From positions 29,920,790 to 29,984,789 of the forward strand of contig CM055111.1 of the NCBI GenBank assembly GCA_029204225.1: a stretch of DNA of 64,000 nt, written 5' to 3'. Shown one piece after another: positions 44,891 to 55,255 of this stretch (its first letter is position 1; each line of letters starts with the position of its first letter). Made by a program: the position numbers and the translations under genes. Under the pieces are notes generated by a model. That model had not been told where the DNA came from and ran no database searches. It saw nothing but the letters and a program-made list of their open reading frames with translations. Source of the stretch: Diphasiastrum complanatum. Its lineage: Eukaryota > Streptophyta > Lycopodiopsida > Lycopodiales > Lycopodiaceae.

Positions 44891-45925
44891 TTACGGCCAG
44901 AAATGGGCATAGAAGCCTTTCCATCGTAGATCCGCTAACAACCTCTTGGCTTCGTCTCGGCTTTTTGGCTTGAAAGCATCCCAATTGTAGGCCGTCATAC
45001 TGGGATGCGAATAGTGGATCTCAACAAACAGCTCGTCTATTATGTGAGGCATCTCAGGATCATCCATCCAATTGTTTAGAATAGGCCATTCGCTTCCCTC
45101 GATGTCCATCTTTACCAACACAAAATCTTGAGCAGAAAGCTTCAAATCCTCCTTTATGAATCTGGTGATATTGATAGCCTGGTTTCCCTCGTTATCTGCA
45201 TCGGAAACATACTTGTTGTATGTTGTTATGCGGTCCAACATCCACTGAGGAACGCCTGGCATCCTCTTTACTCTGGTAGAGTTAGCAGTCGCGTCTGCCC
45301 AGTTTTCTTTTTCTGGAAATCCTTTTTCAGGCTTTTTCAATAATTTAGAATTTATCTCAAATGCATGAACTTCTGTGAAGTCGCATGGATACATCCTCAA
45401 AAACCAGCCGACACTGGTGGAAAACCTATTGGCTCCAAAATCTAAATAAACTCTCCTTTTCCTTTGGTGAAAACTTTCCTTGGAGGCCAAAAGCCAAGGA
45501 AGGACATGAGTTCTGTCCTCTACACCATCCACAAATCTGAGGGAAAATCCTCTTCTGAAGTTATTAATGTCGTCCAGCTTCTCAATAAGGTGTCCTTTCA
45601 CCTTGCATCGAGCAGGCTCCCCCATCCACTTCATCTGATTCCAAGGATTCTCGCCATGATTCTCCTCGATCTCGTAATATGCGTCTCTATGCAGGCACTC
45701 AGAATTCTCATTTATTCTGTCGGTCGTTTGCCTTGAACCTAAAGAAGGATTAACAGAGGGACTGCTATAAGCGACCAGTAAGCTTGGACGTTCTTTCACT
45801 GGGTAATCCGTGTGATAAAGGAGAAAATCAATCAAAATGTAGGAAAACAACGCAAGATTTATCGTGATCAGTGTTCGAGATAGGACCTGTCTTCCCGGGA
45901 CGAGCGATTTTAACGGATCGAACAT
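44891..45925 (-). CDS. Membrane-anchored FkbM-type methyltransferase-like protein
   Basis: This intact 344-residue frame on the minus strand is one of the two host genes in the window. The protein is a likely type II membrane protein: a short N-terminus, one hydrophobic span at about residues 17-37 (LINITINLALFSYILIDFLL region), then a lumenal-type domain. The C-terminal half carries a Rossmann methyltransferase pattern: YLDFGANRFSTSVGWF at 160-175, HAFEIN with acidic E190 at the end of the next strand, and VLVKMDIEGSEW at 269-280, the hallmark of the FkbM family, followed by ELFVEIHYSHPSM. FkbM proteins are SAM-dependent O-methyltransferases in bacteria; plant relatives are mostly uncharacterised, so substrate and activity are unknown. 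The start at 45925 puts the membrane span near the N-terminus. No intron is needed. Confidence 0.85.
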   Translation of the reverse strand: MFDPLKSLVPGRQVLSRTLITINLALFSYILIDFLLYHTDYPVKERPSLLVAYSSPSVNPSLGSRQTTDRINENSECLHRDAYYEIEENHGENPWNQMKWMGEPARCKVKGHLIEKLDDINNFRRGFSLRFVDGVEDRTHVLPWLLASKESFHQRKRRVYLDFGANRFSTSVGWFLRMYPCDFTEVHAFEINSKLLKKPEKGFPEKENWADATANSTRVKRMPGVPQWMLDRITTYNKYVSDADNEGNQAINITRFIKEDLKLSAQDFVLVKMDIEGSEWPILNNWMDDPEMPHIIDELFVEIHYSHPSMTAYNWDAFKPKSRDEAKRLLADLRWKGFYAHFWP

Positions 45926-46061
45926 TTTCGGTTAACAAAGAGAAACGTTTTCGATTTATCTTACAGAAGATGTGATCGAAGAAGTCCTTACAGCCGGCAA
46001 TTTCTTCCACAGGCTGTGGCAAATGTCCTTCGCATCCTCGCGTTTGTCTTAGGTATTGCAA
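45828..46061 (-). other. Upstream ORF overlapping the FkbM-like start codon
   Basis: A 77-codon frame starts at 46061, 136 bases before the main ATG, and ends 98 bases inside the main coding region in another frame. If the transcript starts near 46230 this uORF would be read first and could lower translation of the main product. The peptide resembles nothing known to me, so a chance frame is possible. Confidence 0.3.
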
Positions 46062-46256
46062 TATTGTGGTTTCTATTCAATTGTTCCGGAGAACGAGACA
46101 TCTCGAAACTGTATTAACACTTGAATTCTTCAAATTTCATGTAGTTCCTAAACCATACGTTCAGTACATTCCCCTTCTGCGTCTAAGAAAGATTTGCTCT
46201 TCAGATGACTATTCAGCGTAAATGTTAGTGATTCTTTTGTGACGTCTTCAAGCTTG

Positions 46257-46263
46257 TTTTATA
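46257..46263 (-). promoter_or_regulatory. Candidate TATA box of the FkbM-like gene
   Basis: TATAAAA on the minus strand lies about 330 bases before the start codon. GACGTC, an ACGT-core element, lies at 46241-46246, which is downstream of it. It is a plausible core promoter, not a demonstrated one. Confidence 0.35.
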
Positions 46264-47688
46264 CATTAGCCGGACAAGGAGGTGAAAATTGATATATTTG
46301 CTGAACAACGCATTGCAGTTGAAAGGATCCAAAATTTCTTTGAATAAGCTCGATCTAACTTAGGCAAGAGTAACGCCACTGCCAGAGGGAAGACATCAAC
46401 ATCTTCCGAATGACATCGTGAATAGCTAAGTACTTGTCAGGCTGTTACCTGACAAGTGAACACATTGAGTTAGCGTTCCAACGTCGCTTCGAACCCTACC
46501 AACAATTGCAGAAGTCACAGAATCTTGCTAGAAAACAAGAACATGACAGATACTTTTTTTACAAAGAAACCTCGTGAAAAAAATGCAGAAAACAATGCAG
46601 CACCTACGTCAGCATCTGCAGACTTGTAAATTCCATCATCCAAAAAGCAGATCACAGAAGTTGCAAATAACAATTTACTGCAAGGACAAATATGGCTGAT
46701 CTCAACAAATCATATCAGCACTAATAACTGGAGCCTAATTAAGCCTAAACTTTACCCCACACTATTTATCTTCTCAAGTATACTTACTCTGGTACAAGAT
46801 AATCTTTTATCACCAATAATGCTGCATCTGTACAAACGCATTGCCAACTTTGCAAACCTGAGATCATAAGATCAGGATCCATAACCCAGATCAGCAAAAC
46901 CGGTAGAACTTTTATTTATATGCCCATTATTACTCTACTTCAAAAAATGCATTGCCGTCGCAGATCAAAAGCAGGAAAACCCATTGTTATCGCATTGCGA
47001 AATCTCGTTCTTCTGCTCTGTTTACTGGGGGGATCTGACATCTAATCAATGGTACTGATTGAAACTACAAAAAAATATCTGTCACTCATCATTTCAGCAA
47101 CTGAGGGAGAGATTATTCCATGATTTCCATCCCCAATGCACATGGTGATGCCATGGCCAGAGAGAGAAAGACAAAGAGAGATCTGATAACAGAGATGATA
47201 CCTTTTCTCTTTTTTCTGTTTTGGATATGCAGAGGCTGTATCCTGTAAGGATACATTCTAGAACCTATTTTTTTTGTTTGTATTTAAATAGAATATAGTT
47301 CATTAATATAGAGATGGCATCATAATGAGTTCCTTACAAATATTATTATTTTTAAAAAGTAGGACAAGGGTGCAGAGGAGGCTTTTGTTTTGAAGGGCAT
47401 CTATACTTTCATCTCAGAGGGTGGTGGGGGCAGTGGGAGAGAGTAAACGGTACCCTCATAGGGTGGTGCGTCAACCATCCATTGGTGGTGAGACGGCCGT
47501 ACCGCCCATCCCACCACTGGATGGCTTCCACACCCTCACCTGAGAGTGCGCAATATGTTGGGCCCACACAATTGATCTTCAATACTAACAATTTCACTCA
47601 ACTTGGAAGGGTGCTTTAAGGATTTTTTTTCTAGTTAATCACCTTTGAGATGAAAAAGGTTAAAATAAAAATTAAATTTCAATGAACG
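46264..47688. other. Intergenic DNA upstream of the FkbM-like gene
   Basis: No gene is seen. The near part presumably holds promoter sequence for the minus-strand gene. Short frames lack family motifs. Confidence 0.45.
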
Positions 47689-47870
47689 AAGGAAGGGCTC
47701 ATAAGCCTTCACAATATAGGCTTGGCGAAGAGGTCCTTTACATATTAATTAATATTTTAGGAACGTCAATGAAGATAAAAATGATTAGGAAGGAAGGGCT
47801 CATAAGCCTTCACAATGTAGGCTTGGCAAAGAGGTCCTTTACATATTAATTACTATTTTAGAAAAGTCAA
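47689..47870. repeat. Tandem duplication, 101-bp unit, two copies
   Basis: AAGGAAGGGCTCATAAGCC occurs at 47689 and again at 47790, with the following ~80 bases matching closely (GGCTTGGC, GAGGTCCTTTACATATTAAT). Two near-identical copies point to a simple tandem duplication. Confidence 0.85.
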
Positions 47871-48514
47871 TAGGTGCACAACACTTTTAACCTATTAAGA
47901 ATAAAATCAAACTTACTAAAACTAAAAGGTAAAAAACGATTGTTACGCCTGAGAATGCCCCTTGCCAGGAGGAGCCTCCTGTTGCGGAAGGCCTTCGTCC
48001 ATGGGGCCATCCCCTATACTTCATACCTTATTAAAGAATGAATCCGGATTAGCAACTAGTTGCGCATGTAGTCCTAATAGAGATCGCTTTGGTGATGGAA
48101 AGCAGAGAGGCGGTGCATTACATCAAATACGATGATTATTTTTATGCACCTTAAAAAAAGAGGTTTAGGTAATAGCTTGGGTTGTTACCACAAGGAGGAG
48201 GTGATTCCAAGCATTTTGCACCACCTTCTCTTTTCCCCGCTAAAAAAACATTTTCAATCTTATCATGTTTTTTTTTTTTTTCCCCTTGATAGAAAATTAT
48301 TTTAGTTCTACTATTTTCCAAGAAAGAGTGAATCGATTAGAACACCATTGACATTTGTTTGCTTCTTCGAATCATACTCAATGCTTCTTCAAGTCATACA
48401 TTTCAATAAGACAAGATCGGTCTGTTTAGATTATACCCTTTCAATAACAAAATTTTGATTGTCTGCTAGATATAGGAGACAATATCAAATCTTAAAAAAA
48501 ATTGGATTTTGATC
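47871..48514. other. Intergenic DNA, no gene seen
   Basis: Contains a T-run near 48268 and no supported feature. Confidence 0.4.
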
Positions 48515-49560
48515 CTGTCCACACCTCATAAGTGTCTTGTCGTTCAGGGCTTTGGTGATGGATTGATTCTGCAAATAGGCAGCTATAGTAATAGCTTCTG
48601 CCCAAAAAAAATTTGGAAGAGAGGCATGGGCCATCATGCTCTTGGCACTTTCGATGAGTGTCTGATTATTCCGTTCAGCTATACCACTAGACTGAGGTGA
48701 GTAGCTAGTTGTATATTGTTGATGTATCTCATTGGCCTTGCATAACTCCTTGAATTCTGTGGAGATGTACTCTCCCCCTCCATATGTTCGTAGAGCCTTG
48801 ATCTTCCTCTAGGTCTGGTTTTTTGCAGACGCCTTGAGCTACTTGAAGAACTTGAATGCTTCGGATTTGTTTTTCATATAGTAGGTTGCAGTCCTTCGAG
48901 AGAAGTCGTCGATGAAGGTTAGGAAATAGAGAGTTCCCCCTGTGGAAGCAATCTGCATCGGGCCACAAATGTCGCTATGTTTAAAGTCAAGCAAGCCCTT
49001 GGATGTATGAACTGAGTCTGAACTGAAGGGACTTCTAGCATGCTTGCTGATAATACAGCTTTTGCATGGAGAAGTTGGCTTGCTGACTGAAGGCAGATCT
49101 TGTACTAGACTTTGAGCTGACATTTGCTGAATACTATTGAAGTTAAGATGGCCAAGTCTAAAATGCCACAACATATCAGTTGATTCAAAAGTGGATGTGT
49201 GAAGAGCTTGACTATTAGAAGAGTAGCAGTGGCTGAGTTTGTAAAGATAGCCGCTTCTTCTTTCGTAGGCTAGAACCTTCCGAGATTTGTCAAGAATTGT
49301 GCAGCCGTCTGTATCAACTTCGACCCTCCGTCCTGAATCGGTGATTCTGCTAACTGAGAGTAGATTCTTGGTCAGATTTGGAATGTGGAGAACGTTGGAA
49401 AGCAACTTGACCTCACCTCTTTTGAATTTAACTCTGACTGTTCCTTCACCTTCGATTGAATGTGATGAGTTGTCTCCAAGTTGTACAACTTGAGAGTGGG
49501 TGAATGACTTATAGTCTTTGAACCAGTCGCGATGTGTTGAACCAGGAGTCGATATCCTGT
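48515..49560 (-). pseudogene. Protease tail, pre-integrase and integrase of element I
   Basis: The open minus-strand frame 49405-48839 reads LSNVLHIPNLTKNLLSVSRI, LWHFRLGHLNFNS (zinc-site His), CKSCIISKHARSPF, FKHSDICGPM (first Asp) and FLTFIDDFSRRTATYYM. After a stop near 48840 come the second-Asp region (GGEYIS) and SGIAERNNQTLIESAKSM (catalytic Glu), then FFWAEAITIAAYLQN. It ends after KALNDKT with a shift. Confidence 0.83.
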
Positions 49561-49599
49561 TGTTCTCCGACTCTGGTCATGAAAGTTGCTTCATCATCA

Positions 49600-50483
49600 T
49601 CTTCTTATTGTTGCCGATTTGAGTGACTGGTTGTAGCACTATGTGCTTTTGTTAGAACTGTTTTTTCTTTTCGTTGTTGTATTTCAAAGTTTGACAATCC
49701 TTGATTTCATGGCCAGTCCTCTTACAGTATCTATAGAAAAGTTTCTGCACAAGTTGGAATGATGAAGAGCTTGAATTCAATCTTGGACCGGAATTTGGTC
49801 CAGATTGCATGTTGCTCTTCTTGTCAATATAGTCTGATTTTGTAGCTCTTGGATTTAAACTTCTGATTTTTTGAATACAGAGCTTGAGGATCCAATCCTG
49901 AGCCTGAGGAGGATGCTGATCTTCTTATCTCCTCTTGTAGGAACAGCGCAATTACTCTTGATAGAGTGAGGTGCTCCTAGGTAGAAATTGTCATTACCCA
50001 ATTTTTGTACGCTTCAGGTAGACTCGTTAATAGAGTCATGAGTGCATCAGAATCTTCTATGACTGAGCCAGTTGCAGTCATCTGTTCCATAAGATTTTTG
50101 AAAGTGTTGAGGTGACTCGAAACACCATCTGCATCAGACATTCTGAGGGTAAAGAATTTCTTCCTCAGATGAAGCTTGGAAGTAACGTCTCTGATGTTGT
50201 AGAGAGTTGCTAGGATGTCCCATGCATCCTTAGCTGTATGAGCAGCACATATGTGGCTGATTTGAGTATCCTTGATGTTGAGAGTGATCATGGCAAATGC
50301 TTTGCCATCTCTCAGTCTCCACTTGGTGATGATGGTTGCATCACCTTCTGGTTTGAGCTCTGTGCCATCAACGATGTCCCGCAGCTCTTTGGCTAGAAGT
50401 ATAACCTTCATCTTGAATTTTCAGAGATGGTAGTTATCTCCATCGAGTTTGTCAATGAGAGATGAACTAGATGATGGATCCAT
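49600..50483 (-). pseudogene. Gag of element I
   Basis: The ATG is at 50483 (MDPSSSSSLIDKLDGDNYHL). TGA at 50423-50421 replaces the conserved Trp. The open stretch 50411-49977 then reads KDAWDIL, SKLHLRKKFFTLRM and SSHLNTFKNLMEQM. It ends with TAG after TIST, but the next codons, EHLTLSRVIALFLQEE, keep the gag pattern. The same TAG occurs in element E. A degraded zinc knuckle FYRYCKRTGHEIKDC (first Cys lost) lies near 49725. Confidence 0.85.
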
Positions 50484-50615
50484 TCTGGTTGAACGAGATC
50501 GTTGGTAGAAACAACGATGGTCAAAATATTGTTGGCTGCGCGTTTGCTAGAAAAACATTTTGATAGAAACAAGACTGATAATCCACAGTAGAAATGCAGA
50601 TTACGGAAATGCCTA

Positions 50616-50626
50616 CTCTAATACCA
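50616..50626 (-). other. Primer-binding site of element I
   Basis: TGGTATTAGAG on the minus strand, one C-to-T change from the usual site, begins directly after the LTR end ATGACA. Confidence 0.7.
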
Positions 50627-51035
50627 TGTCATAAATCATGGGGATGATCGGCATCGGAAGCTCGAAGCTTAGAGCGTAGGCATGTAGGAACGGAAACGCA
50701 ACAGTTAGCAGCAGAAATATTCAAGTAGAAGAATTCATACAGATTGCGCAAATGAACGATGTAGTAGTGAGACAAAAATTGCACTCTGATTAATATCAAC
50801 AATGAGTACAATGGCTTGAAGTAATAACTTCAGCTTGCTGAGCGTGATAACGATGACTTACATATAACTTTGATTGAAAGAGAATTTCAATTAACACTTA
50901 CATAGCTTGATTCAGCTAGTATATACATTTACAAGTGTTGAGAGACAAATATCTTACAAGCTTTTAATGCTATTTACGCCAGTCTTTGTATATGTACAAA
51001 GTTGGTAACCGCTAACCGCCTAAATGTATTCGTTC
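50627..51035 (-). repeat. 5' LTR of element I, outer end uncertain
   Basis: The inner end TTTATGACA is fixed by the primer-binding site. The outer end is not clear: homology to the next LTR (51036 on, other strand) begins near CGTTCCAATA, so this LTR may be truncated there. Confidence 0.6.
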
Positions 51036-51386
51036 CAATAATCTAAGTTGTGTTGTAGTGTATCGAATGCATGTATTTTGTTTCGTTTGATTTATGATAT
51101 GCAGAATAACTGATTCATTGATTAAACTATTCATATGACTGATAATCTATGTCGATTGCAATGTTCTAAGATTCATTCTATTTTGCTTCCGTGTTTAAAT
51201 CTAAATCAATCTCATTCGTGCATGTCTATAGAATCGAATTTTTTTTATCCAAGTGACTTCGAAGATAGAATCAAGTAGAGCGATCTTTGAAGTATCGAAG
51301 GTAGCTTGAATTCGATAAACATAGATTCATGCACTGATGATTATCAGTCAACCCCAATACTGCTTTCACTTTTACTAATTTCAGCA
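51036..51386 (+). repeat. Partial 5' LTR of element J
   Basis: It matches 1590-1959, the right part of the first LTR in the window, and ends TTTCAGCA before a primer-binding site. The left part of the LTR is absent. Confidence 0.7.
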
Positions 51387-51398
51387 TGGTATCAAAGC
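51387..51398 (+). other. Primer-binding site of element J
   Basis: TGGTATCAAAGC directly follows the LTR end. Confidence 0.8.
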
Positions 51399-51614
51399 AG
51401 TAATTTATATTATCTGATCCCTTTATTTGATACCTGCATGGCATAAGAGCTTAGTTGTTGAGAAGTCACTTTAATAGAGCATACAATATTAGAACAATTG
51501 TTCCAATATAAAGTAAACACTTATTAAAATTGTTTGACAGTCCTATAATTTACTATCTGCATACACTCATCTCAAACTTCCTAATGTATTTACTACACAA
51601 TCTGCTCTAATCAG

Positions 51615-52060
51615 ATGAACTTGATGGTTTTAATTACCACTTATGGAAATTCAAGATAAGGTCGTGCATACTGGTGGCTAAAAAACTATGGAAAATAGAC
51701 GCAAGTATTAAATTAATTTCCAATGTCAATGAGCAAGCCATTTCCGAGTGAAAGCTCAAGGATGGTAAGGCTTTTGTCTTAAGAACCTTTAACATCTCTG
51801 ACACATAGATTAGCCATATCAGACAAGCCCAATCTTCGAGAGAAGCTTGAAATATATTGAGTACACTTTATGAAGTGAGAGATGTCACTTTGAAGTTGCA
51901 TATGAGGAGAAAGTTCTTTTCACTCAGAATGTCAGAAAGTGATTTTGTCCAGAATCACGTTAATCAATTCAAGACTCTGTTAGCAACAATAGGTTCAATG
52001 ACTAAAGATTCGGATGCTATCATGACCCTATTGTCTAGCTTAATATAAGACTATTATGAC
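51615..52060 (+). pseudogene. Gag fragment of element J
   Basis: The region reads DELDGFNYHLWKFKIRS and then KDGKAFVLRTFNISDT, with TGA where Trp is expected (before KLKDGK) and TAG where Gln is expected (before ISH). The open segment 51857-52048 has LKLHMRRKFFSLRMSESDF. It ends abruptly, and minus-strand RT sequence begins within a few bases. Confidence 0.8.
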
Positions 52061-52061
52061 A

Positions 52062-52600
52062 TAGCTTGTCCCTTTATGCTTGAGATCATACACATTTGAA
52101 TATGCAGAACAAGAAGTAAATTGGTGTTGCAATAAGAAGTGATTGATTCTTTCGAACCAGGCCCTAGGAGCTTGCTTGAGCCCATAGAGAGCCTTCTGCA
52201 ATTTACATACTTTATGCTCTAGGCCTCGAAGGACATAACCTTATGGTTGATAAATATAGACATCTTCTTGAATGTATCCATTAAAGAATGTTGTCTGGAT
52301 GTCCATCTAATGAATGTCCATATCCTCTACAACAACTATAGTCAACAAGGTTCGAATGGATTGATGCTTTACCACTAGATTGAAAGTGTAATCTATTCCG
52401 TATACTTGCTCATATCCTTTAACCACCAGTCGGGTTTTCCTTTGGATATAAAGTCATTTGGCTTGAGCTTGAGTTTGAAGATCCATTTAGTGTCAATTAG
52501 TTTTGTACCTGCAGGAGGATCAACAAGACTCTAGGTCTTGTTTTACATCAATGAGTTATACTCAACATCCATGGCACCTTTCCATTTGTCTGCGTCTGAC
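52062..52600 (-). pseudogene. RT fragment of element K
   Basis: On the minus strand: LIDTKWIFKLKLKPND, WLKDMSKY, TTFFNGYIQEDVYIYQP, KVCKLQKALYGLKQAPRAWFERI. Stops are frequent. The YVDD block is missing because the fragment ends before it, against element J. Confidence 0.8.
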
Positions 52601-53480
52601 ATTGACAATGTTTCTACAACAGAGGCAGGTTCATTAAGATTGATAGACGCCTAAGGGACAAATTGATCAGGTTGTTGTCATTGTTGAGTACTGTAGGTTC
52701 CTGAGTAGATGACTCTCCTGGGTGTATGATAGGGATGTCTTCACGTTGTGGTTGAACAATCGTAGGTCCAAGCCTATCAATGGTTATTGGAGTTGTTGGG
52801 ACAAACTCCTGCATTTGCTACTTCTGCTTAGAATCATGGAACTTGTCTTCAAGGAAGACAATATCTTGGTTGACGGCTGACTACTTTCAACATCATAGAT
52901 GCGATATGCTTTATGCGATGTTGAGTAACCAATAAAAATATTCTTGTAGCTGACTGGGTCTAGTTTTTTTCTTAGATCAGATAGTATTTGGGTATAATAG
53001 AGACATCCAAACACACGGAGGTGTTTCTTTCTTGGTTTGTAACCATAGTAGACTTCAAACAGAGTCTTAGAGTTGACTCCCTTTGTGCTGGAATGATTTT
53101 GTAGATAGCAGGTTGTAGATATTGCTTCAGCCCAAAATTTCTTGGGTAATTGAGCATTGGAAATCATGGATCGTGCTGCATCCAGAAGTGTTCAATTCTT
53201 TCTTTCAGCTACTCCGTTTTCTTGGGGAGTGTAGTTGGCAGTGAATTGATGTTGCACGCCACATGAAGATAGGCAGTCCGCCATTTCGTCAGACATATAT
53301 ACTCTCTCCTAGAATCAAACCATAGGGTCTTGATCCTCTGACCAGTTTGAGTCTCAACAGACTGTTTAAATTCTCTGAGACAGTTGAATGCCTCAAACTT
53401 GTTCTATGAAAATTAGGTGATGATGATTTCAACCCACTCATATGTAACTTTGTCTAGAGTCATAACAATACTGTTACATG
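52601..53480 (-). pseudogene. Integrase fragment of element K
   Basis: On the minus strand: KTLWFDSRREYMS (second-Asp region, altered), TANYTPQENGVAERKN (catalytic Glu), a stop, LLDAARSMISNAQLPKKFWAEAIST, KHLRVFGCLYYTQI and GYSTSHKAYRIYDVES in the open frame 53167-52784, then the linker towards RT. The first catalytic Asp and zinc domain are absent. Confidence 0.82.
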
Positions 53481-53808
53481 AGGAAACTCAAAGGAATGAA
53501 GCATTCTCGTCCTCCATCAATGACTTGTAAGCTGAGTTTGATTATAATATTTGTTCGAGACTAGACAAAAGCAATGAGAGAGATTTTACACTACATGCCA
53601 TTGTAATGTGGACAATCCATGACTATCTAAGATTAGGTAAATGCTCAAGTAATCATTCAAAGAATGTCTATCTTGTGTATGTAGGAGTTTGTTTACAATT
53701 ACATACAACTATTTTTTGACATTTACATGATATACTACAATTGCTAGAATTATTCTTTTGGCATGTGCCTTTTTTCATTAATGATTGAAAGTATCCATTT
53801 GTTGTGTA
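53481..53808. other. No gene seen
   Basis: AT-rich sequence between the copia and CACTA fragments; part may belong to either. Confidence 0.4.
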
Positions 53809-54290
53809 GGCTTATCAATGGTTGGAAAAAATGCTTGTTTTTTGTGTGAACCAAATCTTGTGGCAAGGTATTTTCATAGTCTCAAAAAAGTTGTTTATGA
53901 AAATCATCGTAAATACTAGCATGAAGGCCATCCGTTCAGAAACATCATAGAAGATGTTTTGAAGGAAGAGTTGAGAGAGAAATGTCTCTAAAGAGGATGT
54001 TTTGGAAGATTGGCGAAGACTTTGGGAGGAGTCTCAAGAAAAGCCAATTGATGGTCTGAAAAGGTTATCTATATTTCATCGTTTGGAATTTTGAAATAAT
54101 CTTTTGATTAATGACCTACTGGATCCCATGCACATTTTTTTAAATGTGGGTGAATCTATAAGGAAACACTTGATTGGTAAAAAAGATACCATTGTTGCAA
54201 CACATGATCTAAAAGAATCAAATACCAAAAAAGAATATTATGGACAAATTTACAAAATTCAAAAAAATAGTACTTTGTTACAAATATGAT
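53809..54290 (+). pseudogene. CACTA (En/Spm) TNP2-type transposase fragment
   Basis: CACTA transposases cut and move DNA transposons. Codons read GLSMVGKNACFLCEPN, matching the LS-W-----ACPVC-E zinc pattern of Transposase_21 proteins, then GHPFRNI, SIFHRLEF, DLLDPMHIFLNVGESI and KHLIGKKDTI. The last two correspond to the family's NLDVMHIEKNVCESIIGTLL region, where the catalytic-type Asp before MH is kept (as DPMH). Stops and frame shifts are frequent and most of the protein is missing. I see no CACTA ends nearby, so this is a relic. Confidence 0.6.
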
Positions 54291-54427
54291 TCTGTCAGAC
54301 ACAATATTATACAAATGAAGGTTCTAGATTCATGAGAACAAGCAATTCAACATTTTTCAATAGTGATTTCAAATTAAGCTTACCATTATGTTGTCCATGC
54401 AAATTGTTCATGGTATATGGTAAAATA

Positions 54428-54485
54428 TGATATATTACAACACGTCATTTTATGGAATCATAAAATGACGTGTTGTAATATATCA
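54428..54485. repeat. Perfect 27-bp inverted repeat, 4-nt loop
   Basis: Every base from 54428 to 54454 pairs with 54459 to 54485 around the loop GAAT. The arms contain ATTACAACACGTCATTTTATG. In RNA this would fold into a long hairpin. It follows the CACTA relic by 140 bases. Confidence 0.95.
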
Positions 54486-54860
54486 CTTGCATGAAGTAAG
54501 ATTGCATGAAAGGTAGATCTCCAACCATGTCTCCTTGCACAAGTGCATTGACAATGCATGTAATCCCACTTAGTAAACTCGAACCGATAAATGACACCAA
54601 TTTTCCATCACTTGATCTCCCTATGTTAATCCGTATCAAATAGAAAATATAGTAGAAACGCAATCAATTTATTGGTATGAACAGATTCATAAGACACATA
54701 CTTTCAAACAAAAAGTTTGCATGCAATTACATCTATATAGTGTGGAGCTAAATTGAGTAGCAGTCATCCATCATAATCTTGTTTATGATTCATAAGGGAG
54801 ATTGGTAGAATATATGACAAGCTAATCGGCTAAAAGCAAGCAAACGATATTCAAAAAAAT

Positions 54861-55255
54861 ATCCACGCATGAATAATCCACGTGTGGATAATCTAGCCAT
54901 GGATATTCCACACACTGGAATAAAATAATGCCCCGATTAGGTGAAGTAGTTAGAAATAACCGTTTTTGTGTGGATTATCCCCGTGTGGATAACCCATGCT
55001 AGTAACCGCCACCATGCGCCGCCCGGCTTTCCTCCCAAATAGTTGCTAGAATTTTCAAATTTATCATTGTGTGGATTATTGCATGAATAATCCACGCAAA
55101 TATAAATCTCAACGTCGTTGACCATAAGCATCGACGGAGTTGCCAGAGTTGTGTTTTCAAAAACAAGTTTTGCCTGGATAATCTACGCGTGGATGTTCCA
55201 CGAGAATAAAATTTTGGAAAATTGAGTAAGTGTTGTGGGTCACGTGGATACTCTA
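54861..55255. repeat. Iterated palindromic motif cluster (GGATAATCCACGYG)
   Basis: Variants of ATCCACGTGTGGATAAT recur near 54861, 54873, 54967, 54981, 55069, 55086, 55175 and 55241. Several are close to self-complementary. Spacing is irregular, about 15 to 100 bases. Confidence 0.7.

Larger units (their letters stand above)
48515..51035 (-). mobile_element. Copia element I, minus strand, 5' half
   Basis: From right to left on the minus strand: a 5' LTR (about 50627-51035), primer-binding site, gag, protease, pre-integrase and integrase. RT, RNase H and the 3' LTR are missing; the sequence stops within the integrase C-terminus near 48515. Its gag is closely related to that of element E (30354-30880). 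Confidence 0.8.
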
